Source of the DNA: Spirosoma radiotolerans
GTDB taxonomy: Bacteria; Bacteroidota; Bacteroidia; Cytophagales; Spirosomataceae
Assembly: GCF_000974425.1 (NCBI RefSeq)
Contig: NZ_CP010429.1
Coordinates: forward strand, 2,604,001-2,668,000
Direction of reading: 5' to 3'
DNA: 64,000 bases
Part shown: piece after piece, positions 1 through 8,334 of the stretch
How positions within the stretch are numbered: the stretch's first letter is position 1
How the letters are laid out: each line of letters opens with the position of its first letter
The notes under the pieces: generated by a model
What the model was told of the DNA's origin: nothing
The model's input: only the letters and a program-made list of their open reading frames with translations
Databases searched by the model: none
Made by a program: the position numbers and the translations under genes

Positions 1-567
1 ATTCGTGTAACGCCGAAAGTCATCAACAGCCTGCTCTACGATCGGATTCCAGCTACGGATGTCCGGTCGAAAATGTGGGTAAAGACGCCAACGACAACCA
101 ACTCCATTGTGCCAACGGGTGGCGTACGGGCTCCCTACATGAACCAGAAGTTCCGGCTGCCGGGCACGCCATCCACCAGCGCAATGGGCGATATTCCCTA
201 CATGCGGGCTGCGGAGATGTATTTGATCGAAGCCGAAGCGCAGGCGCGTCTGGGCAACGCCACGGCTGCGGCCAGCGTGCTGTTCGATCTGGTCAGTAAG
301 CGGGATCCTTCCTACAAACTGTCGACAAGCACCGGTACACAACTGATCGATGAGATTTTATTCAACCGGCGTATCGAATTATGGGGCGAAGGTTTTCGGT
401 TTACTGACCTCAAACGGATGAACCTGCCGCTGAACCGGAACGGAGCGAACATCAGCTCGGCTGTAGCTGTTCTGTTCGATGTAGCCCCCGGCGATGTTCA
501 ATGGGAGTTTCTGATTCCACGGCGGGAAATAAATGCCAATAAAGCAATCGTTCAAAATCCGTTATAA
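1..567 (+). CDS. SusD/RagB-family nutrient-uptake lipoprotein, C-terminal part
   Basis: The frame is open from base 1, so only about the last 188 residues are present; the lipobox and first TPR helices lie left of the window. Family hallmarks are the helix RAAEMYLIEAEAQAR and the near-terminal RRIELWGEGFRFTDLKR, which packs against the TPR core in SusD proteins. These surface lipoproteins cap a SusC-type TonB-dependent channel and bind glycans or other polymers. A susC partner would be expected just upstream, outside the window. The substrate cannot be told from this fragment. The gene ends with TAA and is followed by a strong hairpin. Confidence 0.93.
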   Translation: MRVTPKVINSLLYDRIPATDVRSKMWVKTPTTTNSIVPTGGVRAPYMNQKFRLPGTPSTSAMGDIPYMRAAEMYLIEAEAQARLGNATAAASVLFDLVSKRDPSYKLSTSTGTQLIDEILFNRRIELWGEGFRFTDLKRMNLPLNRNGANISSAVAVLFDVAPGDVQWEFLIPRREINANKAIVQNPL

Positions 568-590
568 ACCGCCTTTTAACGTAATGTCAA

Positions 591-620
591 CGCGCCTAAC
601 TGTATGCACAGTTAGGCGCG
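591..620. terminator. Hairpin after the SusD gene, probable terminator
   Basis: Perfect 13-bp stem (591-603 with 608-620) and a 4-nt loop, 24 nt after the SusD stop. The following T-run is weak, so it may act as a bidirectional stop between convergent genes or stabilise the mRNA 3' end. Confidence 0.6.
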
Positions 621-628
621 TTGCGTTT

Positions 629-712
629 AATGGGTTTGTATTCAGCCCCTGTTTTGGTTTACTCTATGCATGAATTGAAACACGGACTGAAGCCCGTGGG
701 TACAAACCCATT
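629..712. repeat. 12-bp inverted repeat overlapping the kinase stop codon
   Basis: Arms at 629-640 and 701-712 are perfect reverse complements. Between them lies a smaller dyad (CACGG, CCGTG) around ACTGAAG. The right arm runs into the stop codon of the minus-strand histidine kinase. The inner motif resembles dispersed intergenic palindromes of Bacteroidota, from memory. Confidence 0.45.
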
Positions 713-1772
713 ACTCCGCGTAAGTAGGTAGCAGTAACGGCATACTGACCGAGAAGGTTTTTGCTTCGACATCATCCTGAACAATGACGGGTGACTGGCC
801 GAGTAACTTATACTTGGTGATAAAATTCTGAAGCCCATTGCGGGGAGAGGGGACAGTTACTTTCTTGATCTGCCGATTGTTGGCGACGATCAATCGCCCG
901 TCCCGGGTGTATACTCGAATCCTTAACGGCTGCTCGGCCAGGATAATGTTATGCTTGATCGCGTTTTCGAAAAGGAGCTGGAGCGTGAGCGTTGGAATCT
1001 GATACGACAGGTACTTGTTTTCAACATCGACCTCCATAAAGATGGCGTCGCTATAGCGGGCTTTGAGCAAATGGAAGTAGGCATTTATAAACGTCAGTTC
1101 ATCGGAAAGTGGGCAGAGATCGCGCTTGTTCTGCTGAAGCAGGTAGCGGTAAACAGACGATAGCTCGTTCAGAAAACTATCCGCCTGATCGGTGTCGGTT
1201 GTTATTAAGGAAGAAAGCGAATTCAAATTATTGAACAGAAAGTGCGGATTAAGCTGCATCTTCAACGAATCGAGCTGGCTTTGCAGGTTCACTTTTTTTA
1301 GTTCTTCCGTTTCGATGTAGGCAACCTTCCAGCGTTCATAGAGGTACATCCCTTCGAAAACGGCCGCAACCTGGATCGTACCGACAACCGATACGAGCGT
1401 ATTGAAAAAATAAGGCTTGAACAGGAAGTAATCTTCGGCTGGGAAAAGGCCAATCTGGTGGTAAATGAAGGTCTGCGAAATGCGGATAGCACTGGCAAAC
1501 AGGACAAACCAGATCAATTGAAACAATACCCGGTGCCCTGTTTGGGCCAGCTCGGGATACCGCTGGCGAGAAACAATGATGCCTCGCCGGTTGCATTCCC
1601 ACACAACAACCGAGCCCGTCATGAAGAACAGGGGGATACGCCAGTCAGCGGGGTAAGGCACGTTGGTGTAGCCGAACATAACCCATTGCCCCACCAGTGC
1701 CAGCAGGGCAACGCCACCCAGTCGCATCCACTTGTCATTTAGTTGTTGCATTGGCCTTAATGAACGCCCCAT
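711..1772 (-). CDS. LytS/YehU-type sensor histidine kinase
   Basis: Inner-membrane sensor kinase of the His_kinase (PF06580) type. Residues about 15-150 form four hydrophobic segments. A short coiled coil (ETEELKKVNLQSQLDSLK) leads into the phosphoacceptor box LNPHFLFNNLNSLSSL, and an ATPase domain follows with a FENAIKHN N-box. The C-terminal GLQN replaces the usual glycine-rich G2 box. Such kinases normally phosphorylate a LytTR response regulator encoded next to them, but none is adjacent here, so it is an orphan or signals at a distance. Start is ambiguous between ATG at 1772 and an internal ATG at 1751 (MQQLNDKW), which looks more natural. Stimulus unknown. Confidence 0.9.
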   Translation of the reverse strand: MGRSLRPMQQLNDKWMRLGGVALLALVGQWVMFGYTNVPYPADWRIPLFFMTGSVVVWECNRRGIIVSRQRYPELAQTGHRVLFQLIWFVLFASAIRISQTFIYHQIGLFPAEDYFLFKPYFFNTLVSVVGTIQVAAVFEGMYLYERWKVAYIETEELKKVNLQSQLDSLKMQLNPHFLFNNLNSLSSLITTDTDQADSFLNELSSVYRYLLQQNKRDLCPLSDELTFINAYFHLLKARYSDAIFMEVDVENKYLSYQIPTLTLQLLFENAIKHNIILAEQPLRIRVYTRDGRLIVANNRQIKKVTVPSPRNGLQNFITKYKLLGQSPVIVQDDVEAKTFSVSMPLLLPTYAE

Positions 1773-1872
1773 TTTGCCACAAGATAATGAGTTTTAGCTT
1801 TAGCCTTTGAAAACCCGCAAATCAGGTCAGCACCCACCTGTGATTTTTGCTGCTTAAACCCGGTTTCACTTA

Positions 1873-1908
1873 TGAAAAATTCCTGGCGCGTTATTCGTAC
1901 CAGGAATT
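1873..1908 (-). terminator. Intrinsic terminator of the small lipoprotein gene
   Basis: Read on the minus strand, a 9-bp stem (1900-1908 with 1878-1886) with a 13-nt loop is followed by a T-tract at 1873-1877. It sits 25 nt past the stop codon at 1934. Confidence 0.65.
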
Positions 1909-1933
1909 CAAGCTTAACTAACCTAACCTTTAC

Positions 1934-2221
1934 TTATTTCTTCGTCGGTTGTTGAGTCGCCACCGACGTAACTGGGGCAGCCTGCCTGGGTTTGTATATG
2001 GCACCTGTGGCAAAATCAACGGGGATACTAATTAGGGGAAAGAGCAGGATGTCGGCAATGAGCGCCCCCGCCCGCACCTGGCGCTGTGTTTCTCCTGGCA
2101 TCGGTCTGCGTTTTTGACCGTCTGTGATACGACCACCAAAAACGGTAGCGCAACTGGTTAATGAACTGCCTACAGTGAGAAGCGTCAGGGCTAACAGAGC
2201 GTATTTTTTGAGCGGTTTCAT
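1934..2221 (-). CDS. Small YceK-like lipoprotein
   Basis: 95 residues with a lipoprotein signal: basic MKPLKK, a hydrophobic stretch, and the lipobox LTSC with the lipidated Cys near residue 24. After it come ATVFGG and a second hydrophobic stretch (ALIADILLFPLISIPVDFATGAIY), a layout seen in the YceK/YidQ type of small lipoproteins. Function is unknown; an envelope location is inferred. The next gene upstream on the same strand is also a lipoprotein, separated by 42 nt, so the two may be co-transcribed. Confidence 0.75.
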   Translation of the reverse strand: MKPLKKYALLALTLLTVGSSLTSCATVFGGRITDGQKRRPMPGETQRQVRAGALIADILLFPLISIPVDFATGAIYKPRQAAPVTSVATQQPTKK

Positions 2222-2263
2222 GTAGATTTGACTTATGTGTTCGGAAAAAGTAGGTCTGAATGT

Positions 2264-2704
2264 TTATTTGGTAGCACCAATCGTGAATCGGACATTCTTG
2301 TCATCTTCGCCGTTGATAATCAGTTTGTTGTTGCTCAATGAGCCAATCTGATCTCCTTCGTAGCTGAACGTCAGCGTCCCTTTGCCCGCATCGGCCACGG
2401 TAACGTCACTGGCTGAAACCACCATAAATTCACTGTTGTCTGATTTCTGGCGGATGTCTAACGCCAAAGAAACCGTCGATCCCGTTTGTCGGGTGACCCG
2501 AATCGATCCCTGTAGGTTAGTCTGGCTGGCGGGGAGCGTTTTGCCATCATACGACAGCTCCGAATAGGTGTAAGTACCAGCGGCCTGAGTGGCGGCATCG
2601 GCAGGCATGATGGAATCGTCGTTGCCCTTTTTACAGGCCGTAAAAAGGGTCGTGCTCATCAATAAGATAAGCCACGCAAAGCGGACGTGAACGGTTTGTT
2701 TCAT
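2264..2704 (-). CDS. Hypothetical lipoprotein
   Basis: 146 residues from the ATG at 2704. A longer frame reaches 2950 but would overlap the divergent gene and lacks a signal. The chosen start gives MKQTVHVRFAWLILLMS and a lipobox ending TACKKGNDD, so the mature protein starts with Cys and a charged spacer, typical of Bacteroidota surface lipoproteins. The rest is predicted beta-rich with alternating polar strands, like the lipocalin-like domains often seen in such proteins. No known active site. Likely in an operon with the YceK-like gene. Confidence 0.7.
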   Translation of the reverse strand: MKQTVHVRFAWLILLMSTTLFTACKKGNDDSIMPADAATQAAGTYTYSELSYDGKTLPASQTNLQGSIRVTRQTGSTVSLALDIRQKSDNSEFMVVSASDVTVADAGKGTLTFSYEGDQIGSLSNNKLIINGEDDKNVRFTIGATK

Positions 2705-2941
2705 TTGAATTTGTTGTTTTTGGAAAGAGGTTTTTAGTTGGTATTGCGCTTGTGTTCCGGAAGGACATGGCAAAAATGGCAGGTCATCCTGGCACGATGA
2801 AGAGCCACTGTGTTCAAGCGGTAGAATGACCCGCTGAAGTGCCGTTTGTGCCCGATGAGTTGGTGAAGGGTTCTGTTTGCATTGGCGGGATTTGTTCGTT
2901 AATTGGTAAGCGTTGACCCCTCTGCCTGGATGGTTTGCTTC

Positions 2942-3850
2942 ATGAAACACCTGTATCTTCTCTCATTTCTGTTGGTGGCCAGTCTGGCTATGGCCCAGGA
3001 TGACTATTACCAACCCAAAAAACTGCCCGCCCCGCCAAGGCCGACGTACACAATTCTGTTGAAAGACGGTACCCAGCTACGGGGTGAACTGGTACGGCAG
3101 GATAGTGCAGAGGCCATTATCCGCACCAAAAACCTCGGTGAAGTCCGGCTACGATCGGATCAGATCGTCCGTATAGAGCAGCAGGGTGCTCAGGCCGAAG
3201 GAGCGAGCTATCCAAACCAGTTTTCGCAAACCATGCGGTTAGCCCCAACGGCTTTTTCTGCCGAAAGAAATAGACTTTATTATCGAAATTACCTGCTGTA
3301 TTTCAGTCAGTTCGAATACGGTATAACGGATAACTGGAGCGTTGGAACTACATTTTTTACCTTCGTCCCCATCGCGGTCTTTAGCCTATCAACGAAAGTT
3401 TCTTTCCCGGTTGGTGATCGGGTGCGGTTAGGCGTCAGCGGGCAATATATAGGGATTCAATCAGATGGATTCCTGATTGGCGGGGGGCGGGGATCAATCC
3501 AGGGGGCTGGCTACCTGCAGGGAATCGTAACGACCGGCGATCGGCAAAACAACACGACATTCGGCCTGGGTTGGGGCGTATCCAATGGCGAACTGTCGCG
3601 CACGGTGGTCGGTTCATTCGGGTTGGTTCGGAAAGTTAGCCCCAAACTTTCCTTCATTACTGAGAACTTTGTCTTATTAGGACGTGGGTCGGTCAATTTT
3701 GGCGGTATGTTGTCGGCGGGTATTCGGTTCGATCGTCGGCGCCACGCGTTTGACCTGGCCGCTTATATTCCGTTTTTTATTGGCCCCGGCGTTTCCAGTC
3801 TGGTGACGTTTGCACCTTACGCGAGCTACCACCTGAAAATTGGTAAATAA
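2942..3850 (+). CDS. Outer-membrane beta-barrel protein, hypothetical
   Basis: 302 residues from ATG 2942, which places a clean signal peptide (MKHLYLLSFLLVASLAMAQ) at the N-terminus; an upstream in-frame ATG at 2903 would add 13 unlikely residues. Residues about 30-75 form a small domain with TILLKDGTQLRGELVRQD and IRTKNLGEVRLRSDQI, an SH3-like or DUF6265-type pattern often preceding barrels. The rest is alternating amphipathic strands with aromatic girdles, ending in ASYHLKIGK. Role unknown; porin or assembly roles are possible. It faces away from the lipoprotein pair across a 237-bp divergent spacer. Confidence 0.7.
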   Translation: MKHLYLLSFLLVASLAMAQDDYYQPKKLPAPPRPTYTILLKDGTQLRGELVRQDSAEAIIRTKNLGEVRLRSDQIVRIEQQGAQAEGASYPNQFSQTMRLAPTAFSAERNRLYYRNYLLYFSQFEYGITDNWSVGTTFFTFVPIAVFSLSTKVSFPVGDRVRLGVSGQYIGIQSDGFLIGGGRGSIQGAGYLQGIVTTGDRQNNTTFGLGWGVSNGELSRTVVGSFGLVRKVSPKLSFITENFVLLGRGSVNFGGMLSAGIRFDRRRHAFDLAAYIPFFIGPGVSSLVTFAPYASYHLKIGK

Positions 3851-3929
3851 GCTGATTGCATGAGAATAGCGGCTGTAATACACCGATTTCCGCTATTTTC
3901 GCCGTTATTGTCAGATAAGCCATTCCTGT

Positions 3930-4055
3930 ATGCCTGAAAATCCTTCTGATTTACCCCCGTTTGCTCGTTCGTGGACACAACTTTATGCTATTGTGATTGG
4001 TAGCCTGGTAGTCGAAATCTTGTTTTTTTACGGGTTAATGCGCTGGTTGTCATGA
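3930..4055 (+). CDS. 41-residue single-span membrane microprotein coupled to the symporter
   Basis: A short frame beginning at ATG 3930 encodes a polar Pro-rich N-terminus (MPENPSDLPPFARSW) and one hydrophobic helix (residues 19-36, YAIVIGSLVVEILFFYGL) ending MRWLS. Its TGA overlaps the symporter ATG as ATGA (4052-4055), the classic sign of translational coupling. Other sodium/solute symporters are preceded by small membrane partners (DUF485 with ActP, DUF3311, DUF4212, DUF997), so an accessory subunit is a reasonable inference. It is shorter than those families and I cannot assign it to one. Confidence 0.75.
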   Translation: MPENPSDLPPFARSWTQLYAIVIGSLVVEILFFYGLMRWLS

Positions 4056-5740
4056 GTATTCTTGACTGGAGCGTACTGGCTCTTTCGTTGATAGGCATCA
4101 TCGCCTATGGGTTGTGGCGCAGTCGGGGTAGCCGGAGTATGGACGATTACCTGCTAGCCGGGCAATCGCTGCCCTGGTATCATGTGGGGCTTTCGGTGAT
4201 GGCTACCCAAGCCAGCGCCGTCACATTTTTGTCGGCGCCGGGGCAGGGCTTTAGTGATGGAATGCGCTTTGTGCAGTTTTATTTTGGCTTGCCCCTGGCC
4301 ATGGTGGTACTGTCGGTTACGTTCGTTCCGATTTTTCATAAGCTGCGGATTTACACCGCTTATGAATTTCTGGAAACCCGTTTCGATGCGCGGGTGCGGA
4401 CACTTACGGCAGGCTTATTTCTGTTGCAACGGGGGTTGTCGACGGGACTGTCGATTTATGCCCCAGCCATTATTCTGTCCACAATTCTGGGCTGGAACAT
4501 CTACTGGACCAACCTGCTCATGGGTGGTATTGTACTCGTATATACGGTTACGGGCGGTACAAAAGCCATTTCCTACACGCACCTTCAGCAGATGGCCATT
4601 GTCACCTTCGCCATGGGGCTGGCGGGCTACCTGACCGTTAAGATGCTACCCGAAAGTGTCGGTTTCGTGGATGCCCTGCACGTAGCAGGGGAAGCGGGAC
4701 GAATGAACCTCATTGACCTGAAGTTCGACCCAAACAGCCGCTACAACCTCTGGTCGGGCCTGATTGGCGGCTTTTTTCTTCAACTTTCCTACTTCGGCAC
4801 CGACCAGTCGCAAGTGGGACGCTACCTCACTGGCCAGTCGATTGGACAAAGCCGGTTGGGATTGCTGATGAATGGGTTATTGAAAGTACCCATGCAGTTT
4901 CTGATTCTGCTGGTGGGTGTACTGGTGTTTGTTTTTTATCAATACAATCCATCGCCGACCTTCTTCAACAAGCAGGAAACCGACCGACTAAAGCAAAGCA
5001 AGTACGCATCTGCCTACCAACTGGCCGAGATCAAGCACCAAAACCTGACGGCTCAGCGACAGCGGGCGGTGCAGGATATGCAGGTAGCACTGACCACGAA
5101 CAACGAAGCTGCGCAGGATGCGGCAGGGTCCATACTACGCCAAACGGATGTAGCTCTGAAAGCAGTTAAAACGGATGTTACCAAACTTATTCAGCAAAAC
5201 AATCCATCGGCAGACGTCAACGATGTTAATTATGTTTTCCTGCGGTTTGTCCTAGACTACCTGCCACACGGCCTGATTGGCTTGCTGATTGCCGTTATTT
5301 TCAGCGCATCGATGGGGAGCATAGCCTCCGCCTATAATTCACTGGCTTCGACAACGGTTGTCGACATATACAAACGGCTGATGAAGAGCGATTCCGACGA
5401 TGCGCATTACCTGGCTGTTTCGCGCTGGTCTACCGTAGGGTGGGGGGTGTTTTGTATTGTTGTCGCCCAGTTTGCCAACCGACTAGGCAGTATGATCGAG
5501 GCTGTAAATATCCTGGGGTCATTGTTTTACGGCGTCATTCTTGGGGTATTTGTCGTTGCGTTTTACGCCAAATCCATTGGTGGTCGGGCTACGTTCTGGG
5601 CGTCGATACTGGCGGAAATACTCGTGGTAGTGAGTTGGTACCTCGATCTGACGGCCTTCTTATGGCTCAATGTCATTGGGTGTCTGCTGGTTGTAGGCAT
5701 TGCCTGGGCGCTGCAGCGAATCATGCCCCAAAATTCATAA
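4052..5740 (+). CDS. Sodium:solute symporter family transporter
   Basis: 562 residues with about 13-14 membrane helices of the SSS (LeuT-fold) family. The N-terminus LAGQSLPWYHVGLSVMATQASA matches the first, sodium-site-forming helix, and GTDQSQVGRYL is the conserved family motif after helix 6. Between the helix ending near residue 300 and that starting near 395 lies a charged, helical insertion of about 90 residues (coiled-coil-like, rich in Q, K and A), commonly seen in Bacteroidota members. Substrate is not predictable; sialic acid, sugars and nucleosides are typical for the family. Start is fixed by the 4-nt overlap with the upstream microprotein. Confidence 0.92.
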   Translation: MSILDWSVLALSLIGIIAYGLWRSRGSRSMDDYLLAGQSLPWYHVGLSVMATQASAVTFLSAPGQGFSDGMRFVQFYFGLPLAMVVLSVTFVPIFHKLRIYTAYEFLETRFDARVRTLTAGLFLLQRGLSTGLSIYAPAIILSTILGWNIYWTNLLMGGIVLVYTVTGGTKAISYTHLQQMAIVTFAMGLAGYLTVKMLPESVGFVDALHVAGEAGRMNLIDLKFDPNSRYNLWSGLIGGFFLQLSYFGTDQSQVGRYLTGQSIGQSRLGLLMNGLLKVPMQFLILLVGVLVFVFYQYNPSPTFFNKQETDRLKQSKYASAYQLAEIKHQNLTAQRQRAVQDMQVALTTNNEAAQDAAGSILRQTDVALKAVKTDVTKLIQQNNPSADVNDVNYVFLRFVLDYLPHGLIGLLIAVIFSASMGSIASAYNSLASTTVVDIYKRLMKSDSDDAHYLAVSRWSTVGWGVFCIVVAQFANRLGSMIEAVNILGSLFYGVILGVFVVAFYAKSIGGRATFWASILAEILVVVSWYLDLTAFLWLNVIGCLLVVGIAWALQRIMPQNS

Positions 5741-5760
5741 GGCGTGTTGACTGCTCATTT

Positions 5761-6048
5761 AAAGCCAATTACGCCCAGCCCCTGAACCAGTTGCGTGTGT
5801 TAGGACATCGCCGTACTTTAGAAGTACTACTTGATACTGTTATGCTGAGAGCATCAGATTTTTTCAAAGAAGAGCGTGATCCATTATTCAAACGTGGACT
5901 GGAACGCGGTTTGGAACGTGCACAAAAGGTTAGAAAAGGTCTTGTCAGGAATCTATTGCTTAGGTCAGATAGGCGTCATATGCAAATCGCTAAAATTGCT
6001 GAGATAAAAGAAGAAGTGGAGTTAATTGCCAAGCAGATTAAAAAATAG
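5761..6048 (+). pseudogene. C-terminal remnant of an Rpn/PD-(D/E)XK-type transposase-like protein
   Basis: Directly after the symporter stop, a frame without a proper start reads KANYAQPLNQLRVLGHRRTL, then FKEERDPLFKRGLERGLERA, then MQIAKIAEIKEEVELIAKQI. The repeated RGLERG and the final helix-turn-helix-like segment are the usual tail of Rpn-family recombination-promoting nuclease/transposase-like proteins in Bacteroidota. The nuclease domain itself is absent. Codon use here is visibly more AT-rich than in the symporter. The fragment is probably the leftover of a decayed gene. An alternative is a small expressed protein from ATG 5841. Confidence 0.5.
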
Positions 6049-6052
6049 ATTG

Positions 6053-6116
6053 CTCTTCTCTTAATAAAAAAGCCCGGTTCGAATGATCGAACCGGGCTTT
6101 TTTATTAAGAGAAGAG
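6053..6116. terminator. Bidirectional intrinsic terminator with 30-bp perfect stem
   Basis: Arms 6053-6082 and 6087-6116 are perfect reverse complements around a 4-nt ATGA loop. The GC core (AGCCCGGTTCGA) is flanked by six A/T pairs on each side, giving U-runs in both directions. It lies between the convergent remnant (stop 6048) and the DUF2911 gene (stop 6127). Confidence 0.9.
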
Positions 6117-6126
6117 TGAGGTTTAT

Positions 6127-7029
6127 TTACGCCTTTTTCTTGCCCTTGCCAGGTTTCATAGCCGGCATGGCAGGGATTTGGGCGGTGTATTCAGCGATGC
6201 TTTTTTCGATACCTTCCTTGAAAAACGGGAACGCCGAATCATTGGACGATTGACCCATAGACAGGGCTTTTTTAGCCAGAGGAACCGCTTCGGTGTATTT
6301 GCCCATCTTGGCCAGAATCTGCGATTTTACGTACAGGTTACGGTAGGTTTCTTTCAGGGAAATCGACTTGTCGATCCAGCCTAAAGCCTGCTCCAGGTTA
6401 CGACCTTTCGAGAGGTTGTAGTTGGCGGCTGCCTGTAGCACAGCCGCATCTTCAGGCTTGTCGGCTACGGCTTTGTCCACGTTGGCGGCTGAGTTGGCAT
6501 TCACATCGACGCGCAAATCGGCGCTGGCTTTCGAGTTAGCCCACATGAAATTCATTTTGGCCGTGCTGTCGGTCAAATCGCTAAAGCCAATGGTAAAAGT
6601 TTCAATCTTCTCGTTATTTTCCTTCGGTGTCAGGTCAACCCGCAGTACGTCGTCGGCTTGCTTGTACGACGCTTCCGTGACGGCTTTGTCTTTGTTGAAA
6701 ATGAGGGTAAACGCGTCGGCGTTTGGAATCGACATGATCGAGTAACTCCCTGCTGGCAGCGTTTTGCCATTCACCATCAAGTCGGTGGTAGTCGTAAAAA
6801 TCGTAGCGCCATTGGCCCCGGTGCGCCAGATTTTACCCGCTGGAACAAACGAACCAACAAAAGGATCGCGTCCTTTCAGGCTTGGTCGCGAGTACGTTAC
6901 GGTAATGTCAGTCGTCCCCACGGTTTGCATAACCGATGCGCCGGGGCTGGGTGATGGCAACTTAATTTGTGCGGTGGTTAATTGCGCTGCTAAACAAATA
7001 GCAACTGCTGTAAGCGAAAGTTTGCGCAT
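6127..7029 (-). CDS. Secreted DUF2911 domain protein with TPR-like tail
   Basis: 300 residues from ATG 7029, giving the signal peptide MRKLSLTAVAICLAAQLTTAQ; the frame continues upstream but overlaps the divergent NUDIX gene. Residues about 25-165 are DUF2911, recognised by the start SPSPGASVMQTVGTTDITVTYSRP, the GKIWRTGANGAT core and the LPAGSYSIMSIP strand. Residues about 190-280 look like TPR helices (NYNLSKGRNLEQALGWIDKS). The C-terminus is Lys-rich (KPGKGKKKA). Periplasmic location is expected; biochemical role is unknown. Its divergent promoter region of 66 nt is shared with the NUDIX gene. Confidence 0.9.
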   Translation of the reverse strand: MRKLSLTAVAICLAAQLTTAQIKLPSPSPGASVMQTVGTTDITVTYSRPSLKGRDPFVGSFVPAGKIWRTGANGATIFTTTTDLMVNGKTLPAGSYSIMSIPNADAFTLIFNKDKAVTEASYKQADDVLRVDLTPKENNEKIETFTIGFSDLTDSTAKMNFMWANSKASADLRVDVNANSAANVDKAVADKPEDAAVLQAAANYNLSKGRNLEQALGWIDKSISLKETYRNLYVKSQILAKMGKYTEAVPLAKKALSMGQSSNDSAFPFFKEGIEKSIAEYTAQIPAMPAMKPGKGKKKA

Positions 7030-7095
7030 GATTGTCGATAGACTATTTAAAAAATCTCCCCCAAATTGCGACTTTTTTAGACAAAAAGCCAACGT

Positions 7096-7635
7096 ATGCA
7101 CCGCGAACCATTGATCACCCTGCTTCAGGAACACACCCCGGCCGACGCTACCGAGCAGGCTATGACACAGGCAACCATTGCGTTTGTCAGGACTTATCCC
7201 AATTGTTTTGATCGGTCTTTGTTGATTGGGCACGTAACGGGGTCGGCCTGGATTGTTAGCCCGGATCGCGAGCAGGTGTTGCTTATTCACCACCGGAAGC
7301 TTGACCGGTGGCTACAGCCCGGTGGTCATGCCGATGGTGATCCTGATGTGGCTGCGGTGGCCTTGCGCGAAGCCCAGGAAGAAACCGGATTAACTTCTCT
7401 TAAGCGTATTGGCGCTGGTATTTTCGATGTCGATGTTCACGAGATCCCGCTTCGAAAAAATGTACCGGCACACCTTCATTATGACATTCGTTTTTTGTTT
7501 GAAGCCGACTTTATGGAAGCGTTTGGTAATTCTAATGAAATTACAAATATTCAGTGGTTTTCTGTCGAAAAGGCCAAAAGTCTAACAGATTCTGAATCTA
7601 TTTTAAGAATGTTGCGTAAAAAAGTTGTAAACTAA
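7096..7635 (+). CDS. NUDIX hydrolase
   Basis: 179 residues, one NUDIX domain. The box reads GHADGDPDVAAVALREAQEETGL at about residues 76-98 (shown here in two parts: GHADGDPDVAAVAL and REAQEETGL). The REx2EExG metal-binding core is intact; the first Glu of the canonical Gx5E is Pro, a form I recall in the GGHADGD subgroup of NUDIX proteins. These enzymes cleave nucleoside diphosphates linked to another moiety. The substrate is not deducible. The leading residues (about 1-45) are helical. The gene is divergent from DUF2911. Confidence 0.88.
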   Translation: MHREPLITLLQEHTPADATEQAMTQATIAFVRTYPNCFDRSLLIGHVTGSAWIVSPDREQVLLIHHRKLDRWLQPGGHADGDPDVAAVALREAQEETGLTSLKRIGAGIFDVDVHEIPLRKNVPAHLHYDIRFLFEADFMEAFGNSNEITNIQWFSVEKAKSLTDSESILRMLRKKVVN

Positions 7636-7655
7636 AAACATAGTAGATATTTTAA

Positions 7656-7687
7656 TTGTTTTTTAATCTGATGAAGTAGTAGCTTTG
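7656..7687 (+). promoter_or_regulatory. Bacteroidota-type promoter for the 133-residue secreted protein
   Basis: TAGCTTTG at 7680-7687 matches the -7 consensus TAnnTTTG, and TTG at 7656-7658 lies 21 nt upstream as the -33 element. It overlaps the possible TTG start at 7685 and so supports translation from ATG 7715. Confidence 0.7.
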
Positions 7688-7714
7688 CTGGACAACAAAA
7701 CCATAGAAATAGCC

Positions 7715-8116
7715 ATGAAATCAGTCGTATTTTTGCTTACTGGCATCAGCCTGCTGGCGCTGTCAGGGCAAGCTTTTTCGCAGGATGATGGAGCGCGAAA
7801 GCCCTTGAATAATCCGATGTATTCGACCCATAACTACAAGCATCCTAATATGGCTGCGGCCGCCCGACGTCAGGAAAGTAAGGCTGGTGTTGTTGTGCAG
7901 CAACCGGCTTCAAGCGATCCACGGCTGGCTAATTACAAAAATCAAATGCCTAACCAGCAGCCAACGGGTGGTATTCAGATCGACCACACGCCATCGGCAA
8001 GCCTGGCTGACCGGAATTATAAAGTGCAACGGGTTAGTGAGCCTAAACCGACTGTTCCGATGGATGAGTATTACGTTAAAAAACGCAGGACGGACAGCAC
8101 AACGATTGGTAATTAA
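7715..8116 (+). CDS. Small secreted hypothetical protein
   Basis: 133 residues with a signal peptide (MKSVVFLLTGISLLALSGQAFSQ). The mature part is polar and probably disordered, rich in Asn, Gln, Pro and Lys (PLNNPMYSTHNYKHPN, SLADRNYKVQRV) and ends DSTTIGN. No domain is recognised. Start is fixed by the promoter at 7656-7687. A strong hairpin with a T-run follows, so the gene is a single transcription unit. Function unknown. Confidence 0.7.
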   Translation: MKSVVFLLTGISLLALSGQAFSQDDGARKPLNNPMYSTHNYKHPNMAAAARRQESKAGVVVQQPASSDPRLANYKNQMPNQQPTGGIQIDHTPSASLADRNYKVQRVSEPKPTVPMDEYYVKKRRTDSTTIGN

Positions 8117-8135
8117 CAGAACTGAATTGAGCACA

Positions 8136-8173
8136 ACGGGTCAACTGCACGTGCAGTTGACCCGTTTCTTTTT
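8136..8173 (+). terminator. Intrinsic terminator
   Basis: A perfect 30-nt palindrome at 8136-8165 (ACGGGTCAACTGCAC and its complement) is followed by TTTCTTTTT. It lies 20 nt after the stop of the 133-residue gene. Confidence 0.85.
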
Positions 8174-8266
8174 GGCTCCTTATTGATGCAGGGGTTGTTG
8201 GTAGTGCATCATTGATTTGTACCATACACGTCTTGATCTGTCTTTCCGGACCAGCTGTCTCTGGCT

Positions 8267-8274
8267 TACCTTTG
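8267..8274 (+). promoter_or_regulatory. Probable -7 element upstream of DUF983 gene
   Basis: TACCTTTG matches TAnnTTTG, 61 nt before the ATG at 8335. The -33 element is weak (TTTC near 8243). Confidence 0.45.
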
Positions 8275-8334
8275 TCTTATAAAAAGAGCCAGACCTACGC
8301 CCGATAAAGGCATCAACCTAAAATCGATAACATC

